The position numbers were made by a program, and so were the translations under genes. Below the pieces are notes generated by a model, which made no database searches, was not told where the DNA came from, and was given only the letters and a program-made list of their open reading frames with translations. From Calditrichaceae bacterium (lineage in GTDB: Bacteria > Calditrichota > Calditrichia > Calditrichales > Calditrichaceae): a DNA stretch of 10,002 bases. Positions within the stretch are counted from its first letter, which is position 1. Each line of letters begins with the position of its first letter. Of the stretch, positions 7,263-10,002 are shown piece by piece. Where the stretch lies: the NCBI GenBank assembly GCA_030622395.1, contig JAUXGF010000056.1, positions 1 to 10,002 on the forward strand, given 5' to 3'.

Positions 7263-9347
7263 TCAGACTTTTGCAAACCGTTTGATATCTTTTTCAGCGC
7301 CGAAGATAAGTAAAATATCGTTCATTTCCAATACTGTTTGACCATGCGGTTGAATGTATAGTGTTTTAATACCCTCGTCAGTTTTTTGCTTTCTCTTTAT
7401 TAATAACACCTCAATATTATACTTTTTTCTAACAGCTATTTTTTCCAATGTTTTGCCAAGGAAAGAAGCGGGAGCCTCTATTTCATTAAAATGGTATTGA
7501 TCAATTACGTGAACGGTTTTTCCTTTAGTAAGATTTTTAATGCTCTGCAGTGTTTCCCCTGACATATCGCGCATGAAAACCTGATGATTGTATGCGGAAA
7601 TAACATCCGTCTGCCAAATAGTGCCGACGATTTTTTCATCGCCATTGCCGGAAACTACAGGTAATTCATCTATACCTTTCCTGCCAAACTCTTTCATAAC
7701 ATAATCAAGATTATCCGATTCCTTTAAAATTAAATCTTTTGGTTTTGCTACGTCCCGGGCGATTAATAAATTCTTTAATGTATCGTAATCCATAATTGTC
7801 TGACGAATTTCCTGCATAGATATATATCCGGTTATTTTATTGGAATCATTAACGACATAAATATAACTATGTATTGAACCGACCATTTTCTCTAAAACTT
7901 TAGTAAACGGTACTTTTTCATTAATCAATTCAATACTCTGCTTAACCACATCAGATACTTTTAACGAGCGCAATACGTTCAGTTCCCTGCCGCCAAAAAT
8001 ATTTATGCCGCGCCTTACCAGCTTTAATGTATAGATCGATTCATTTTGTATGCGCATAGCAAGCAGTGTGGCGATAATTGTAGTAATCATTAGCGGCAAA
8101 ATAATTTTATAATCATTTGTTAATTCAAAAATTATCAAAATGGCTGCAATTGGTCCATGAGTAGCCGCTCCCACAACGCCGCCCATTGCCACAAGCGCAT
8201 AAGCGCCGGCCTCCGCAGTCCATCCCGGAAATATTTGATGAACTACACCGCCATAAAATGAACCCAGCATAGCTCCCAAAAATAACGACGGTGCAAAAAT
8301 ACCTCCCGAGCCCCCTGAGCCAAGGCTTACAGATGTAGCTAATATTTTAATAAAAACTAAAGTCAGGGCAATCTGCCAAATAAGATTTCCTTTTAACGCT
8401 GCATCTATAGTATCGTAACCAACACCGAATATTTGAGGAAAATTTAAACCGATTACGCCAATAATAATTCCGCCTACAGCTCCTTTAACATAATCCGGCC
8501 ATTTGAGTTTATCAAAATAGTCTTCCGAGGCGTATAATATTTTAATAAACATAACAGCAACAAAACCAGCTAAAAGCCCTAAAATTACATAATTAATTAA
8601 TTCTAACGGTGAAACCAAATGATACCCTACGGCTTCAAAAGCAGGAAAATCACCTAAATAATGACGTGAAACAATCGTAGCGACAACCGATGAAATAACA
8701 ATAGGACTAAATTGGGGAACGGCAAAATCGCCTAATATAATTTCTACAGCAAATAAGGCTCCGGCAATAGGCGCATTAAAAGCTGCGGCAATTCCCGATG
8801 CTGCGCCACAAGCTACGAAAGTACGCATTCTTTTAGGATTAACTTTAAAAAATTGCCCTACTGTAGAGCCGACCGCTGCCCCAATCTGAACTACAGGTCC
8901 TTCCCTTCCAACAGAACCGCCCGAGGCAATATAAAATGCTGAAGCAAATAGTTTGGCAATTACGACACGCACACGGATAATGCCGTTTCGCAGGGCGATT
9001 GCCTCCATAACCTCCGGCACGCCGTGCCCTTTAGCTTCTTTGGCTACAAAACGGATAATCAAGCCGACAACAACACCGCCTATTGTAGGAACAATTATCT
9101 TCCAATACCAAGGAACATCATGAATATATTCAAGATTAAAATTACCCCGCCATAAAAGCTTTTGAAATCCCTTTATAGCGAATTGAATGAGCACGGCGCC
9201 ATAACCGCCTAATAAACCAATTAACACGGCTATAAGCAGTACAAAAGTATGCTCGGTCATCTTGGCTTTATCAATGTAATTTAATATTTTATTATACAGT
9301 GATTTTATAAATCTCAGATAAGTAGGGTCGGATTCAATTTCTTGCAT
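7263..9347 (-). CDS. ClC chloride channel/transporter with CBS pair and RCK_C domain
   Basis: Inner-membrane ClC protein of 694 residues. The ClC core spans about 35-440: KGHGVPEV (106-113) sits where E. coli ClC has GSGIPE, GREGP (147-151) carries the gating glutamate E149, GSGGSGGIFAPSLFLG is at 343-358, and Y439 is in the expected place for the central tyrosine. The internal proton glutamate of ClC exchangers (E. coli E203) aligns with I203 in ALFAVEII, and the central-site serine aligns with H108. Two CBS domains follow at about 462-525 and 530-590, then a TrkA_C/RCK_C domain at about 605-694 (SFLGKTLEKIAVRKKYNIEVLLIKR region). CBS domains usually bind adenine nucleotides, and RCK_C domains gate K+ or exchange systems. 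The start ATG lies 9 bases after the panD stop with no clear ribosome site, suggesting coupling to panD. It ends TGA TAA. Family is certain; channel versus exchanger is open. Confidence 0.95.
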   Translation of the reverse strand: MQEIESDPTYLRFIKSLYNKILNYIDKAKMTEHTFVLLIAVLIGLLGGYGAVLIQFAIKGFQKLLWRGNFNLEYIHDVPWYWKIIVPTIGGVVVGLIIRFVAKEAKGHGVPEVMEAIALRNGIIRVRVVIAKLFASAFYIASGGSVGREGPVVQIGAAVGSTVGQFFKVNPKRMRTFVACGAASGIAAAFNAPIAGALFAVEIILGDFAVPQFSPIVISSVVATIVSRHYLGDFPAFEAVGYHLVSPLELINYVILGLLAGFVAVMFIKILYASEDYFDKLKWPDYVKGAVGGIIIGVIGLNFPQIFGVGYDTIDAALKGNLIWQIALTLVFIKILATSVSLGSGGSGGIFAPSLFLGAMLGSFYGGVVHQIFPGWTAEAGAYALVAMGGVVGAATHGPIAAILIIFELTNDYKIILPLMITTIIATLLAMRIQNESIYTLKLVRRGINIFGGRELNVLRSLKVSDVVKQSIELINEKVPFTKVLEKMVGSIHSYIYVVNDSNKITGYISMQEIRQTIMDYDTLKNLLIARDVAKPKDLILKESDNLDYVMKEFGRKGIDELPVVSGNGDEKIVGTIWQTDVISAYNHQVFMRDMSGETLQSIKNLTKGKTVHVIDQYHFNEIEAPASFLGKTLEKIAVRKKYNIEVLLIKRKQKTDEGIKTLYIQPHGQTVLEMNDILLIFGAEKDIKRFAKV

Positions 9348-9356
9348 AAGGTATGG

Positions 9357-9728
9357 CTAATTGATGGATTTTTCGTATACGGATTTAATCTTGTTATTTT
9401 TATCTACTAAAACGCTTACAGTTTTGTGCCTGGAAATTTCTTCTTCTGTTAGATTAACATAAGTAATAATTATAACCAGATCGCCAATTTCTCCTAAGCG
9501 GGCGGCTCCGCCGTTCAAGCAAATTTCACCGCTGCCCTTTTTCCCTTTAAATGTATAAGTGGTGAAACGGGCGCCTGTATTAATATTAACAACATCTACT
9601 CTTTCAAACGGCAGTATACCGGCTGCTTCCATTAAATCCGAATCAATTGTTATGCTGCCTTCATAATCAAGATTGGCGTCTGTGATTGTTGCTCGATGTA
9701 TTTTTGATTTGAAAAATATTCGTTCCAT
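9357..9728 (-). CDS. panD: Aspartate 1-decarboxylase, pyruvoyl-dependent
   Basis: PanD converts L-aspartate to beta-alanine for pantothenate and coenzyme A synthesis in the cytosol, as a tetramer with a self-generated pyruvoyl group. At 123 residues it is full length. The self-cleavage site YEGS places G24-S25 exactly as in E. coli, and K9, H11, R12, R54, T57, Y58 and N72 all fall at the family positions. Residue 74 is Gly in NGGAAR, where the usual motif is NGAAA. The ATG at 9728 is preceded by AAAGGA at about 11 bases. It appears to be the first gene of the panD-ClC transcript, since the region upstream is noncoding. panB and panC are not adjacent within the window. Confidence 0.96.
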   Translation of the reverse strand: MERIFFKSKIHRATITDANLDYEGSITIDSDLMEAAGILPFERVDVVNINTGARFTTYTFKGKKGSGEICLNGGAARLGEIGDLVIIITYVNLTEEEISRHKTVSVLVDKNNKIKSVYEKSIN

Positions 9729-9761
9729 AAATATTTCAATCCTTTAAATTAAAAACGTGTG

Positions 9762-9790
9762 AATTTATAAAATAATCCGTCATAATTCAA
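9762..9790 (-). promoter_or_regulatory. Weak sigma70-like promoter candidate for panD
   Basis: Minus strand TTGAAT (9790-9785), 17 bases, then TAAATT (9767-9762), about 34 bases upstream of the panD ATG. The -10 matches consensus at only 4 of 6 positions and the region is AT-rich, so chance is a real alternative. A partial Bacteroidota -7 box (AATATTTG, 9795-9788) overlaps but lacks a -33 partner. Confidence 0.25.
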
Positions 9791-9909
9791 ATATTAAACA
9801 TTATTTATTGTAATAGGTCAGTTATTGGTGGAAAATAATTTTTAATGAATATTTGGAACAGCACAAACCTATTTAGTGCCTGAACGAAAACTAGCCAAAA
9901 CTGTCATTT

Positions 9910-10002
9910 TCCCACAGGGACGCCTATGGCGCGATCCCGATTTATCGGGTGAGAAATCTTACATCCCCTGGAATTATTGAAGTTACAGATTTCTCCCTTC
10001 GG
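9910..10002. repeat. Intergenic repeat of tandem mini-hairpins with flanking inverted repeat
   Basis: Three small hairpins lie nearly end to end: TCCC-ACA-GGGA (9910-9920), CGCC-TAT-GGCG (9921-9931) and CCCGA-TTTA-TCGGG (9936-9949). They are followed by GAGAAATCT (9951-9959), which is perfectly inverted as AGATTTCTC at 9987-9995. The sequence CCCTTCGG at the edge looks like the start of a further hairpin. The 16 bases at 9934-9949 equal those at 3108-3123. The region 9729-9909 otherwise holds only AT-rich sequence upstream of panD, and no ORF is evident. The element probably continues past the window. Confidence 0.7.

Overview
The window carries seven complete protein genes, all on the minus strand, with AT-rich coding sequence and short intergenic gaps (none above 300 bases). 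In transcription order (right to left) they are panD (aspartate 1-decarboxylase), a ClC chloride channel/transporter with two CBS domains and a C-terminal RCK_C/TrkA_C domain, an acyl-CoA dehydrogenase, a PgpH-type 7TM-HD phosphodiesterase (c-di-AMP family), ybeY (rRNA maturation endoribonuclease), a CNNM/CorC-type CBS transporter, and selA (selenocysteine synthase).

The window suggests a member of the Bacteroidota/Ignavibacteria/Chlorobi group. The YbeY metal motif has Asp in place of the third His, a form I associate with Bacteroidota. A TTG-N20-TATATTTG promoter-like sequence of Bacteroidota type sits at the left edge. The intergenic repeats (pyrimidine-rich blocks with CCCCTCTTGGGA arms, and CCCGATTTATCGGG mini-palindromes) look like those I remember from that group. 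Two genes have clear Shine-Dalgarno sequences, which typical Bacteroidota lack, so a deeper branch such as Ignavibacteria fits better than a classical Bacteroides/Flavobacterium. The placement is inference.

Layout: 1-245, noncoding, with a promoter-like motif and possibly the first codons of a next gene at the edge, plus a 13-bp perfect hairpin. 246-2983, selA and the CNNM transporter. 2984-3255, a gap holding repeat cassettes. 3256-7125, a tight block of acyl-CoA dehydrogenase, pgpH and ybeY with overlapping gene ends (TAATG junction and 32-nt overlap). 7132-7262, a gap filled with two arrays of a degenerate 7-base tandem repeat. 7263-9728, the ClC gene and panD, 9 bases apart. 9729-10002, the panD upstream region and a repeat made of tandem mini-hairpins.

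Functionally, pgpH-ybeY-CNNM resembles the conserved yqfF-yqfG and ybeY-ybeX neighbourhoods of other bacteria. Two ion transport proteins carrying nucleotide-sensing domains (CBS, RCK_C) flank a predicted c-di-AMP hydrolase, so an ion-homeostasis theme is plausible but unproven. Three start codons were moved from the longest ORF: CNNM to TTG at 2983, the acyl-CoA dehydrogenase to ATG at 7125, and ybeY to ATG at 3681. I found no CRISPR array, tRNA, rRNA, transposase gene or clearly new multi-gene system; the best novelty candidates are the modular intergenic repeats and the ClC-CBS-RCK_C protein.
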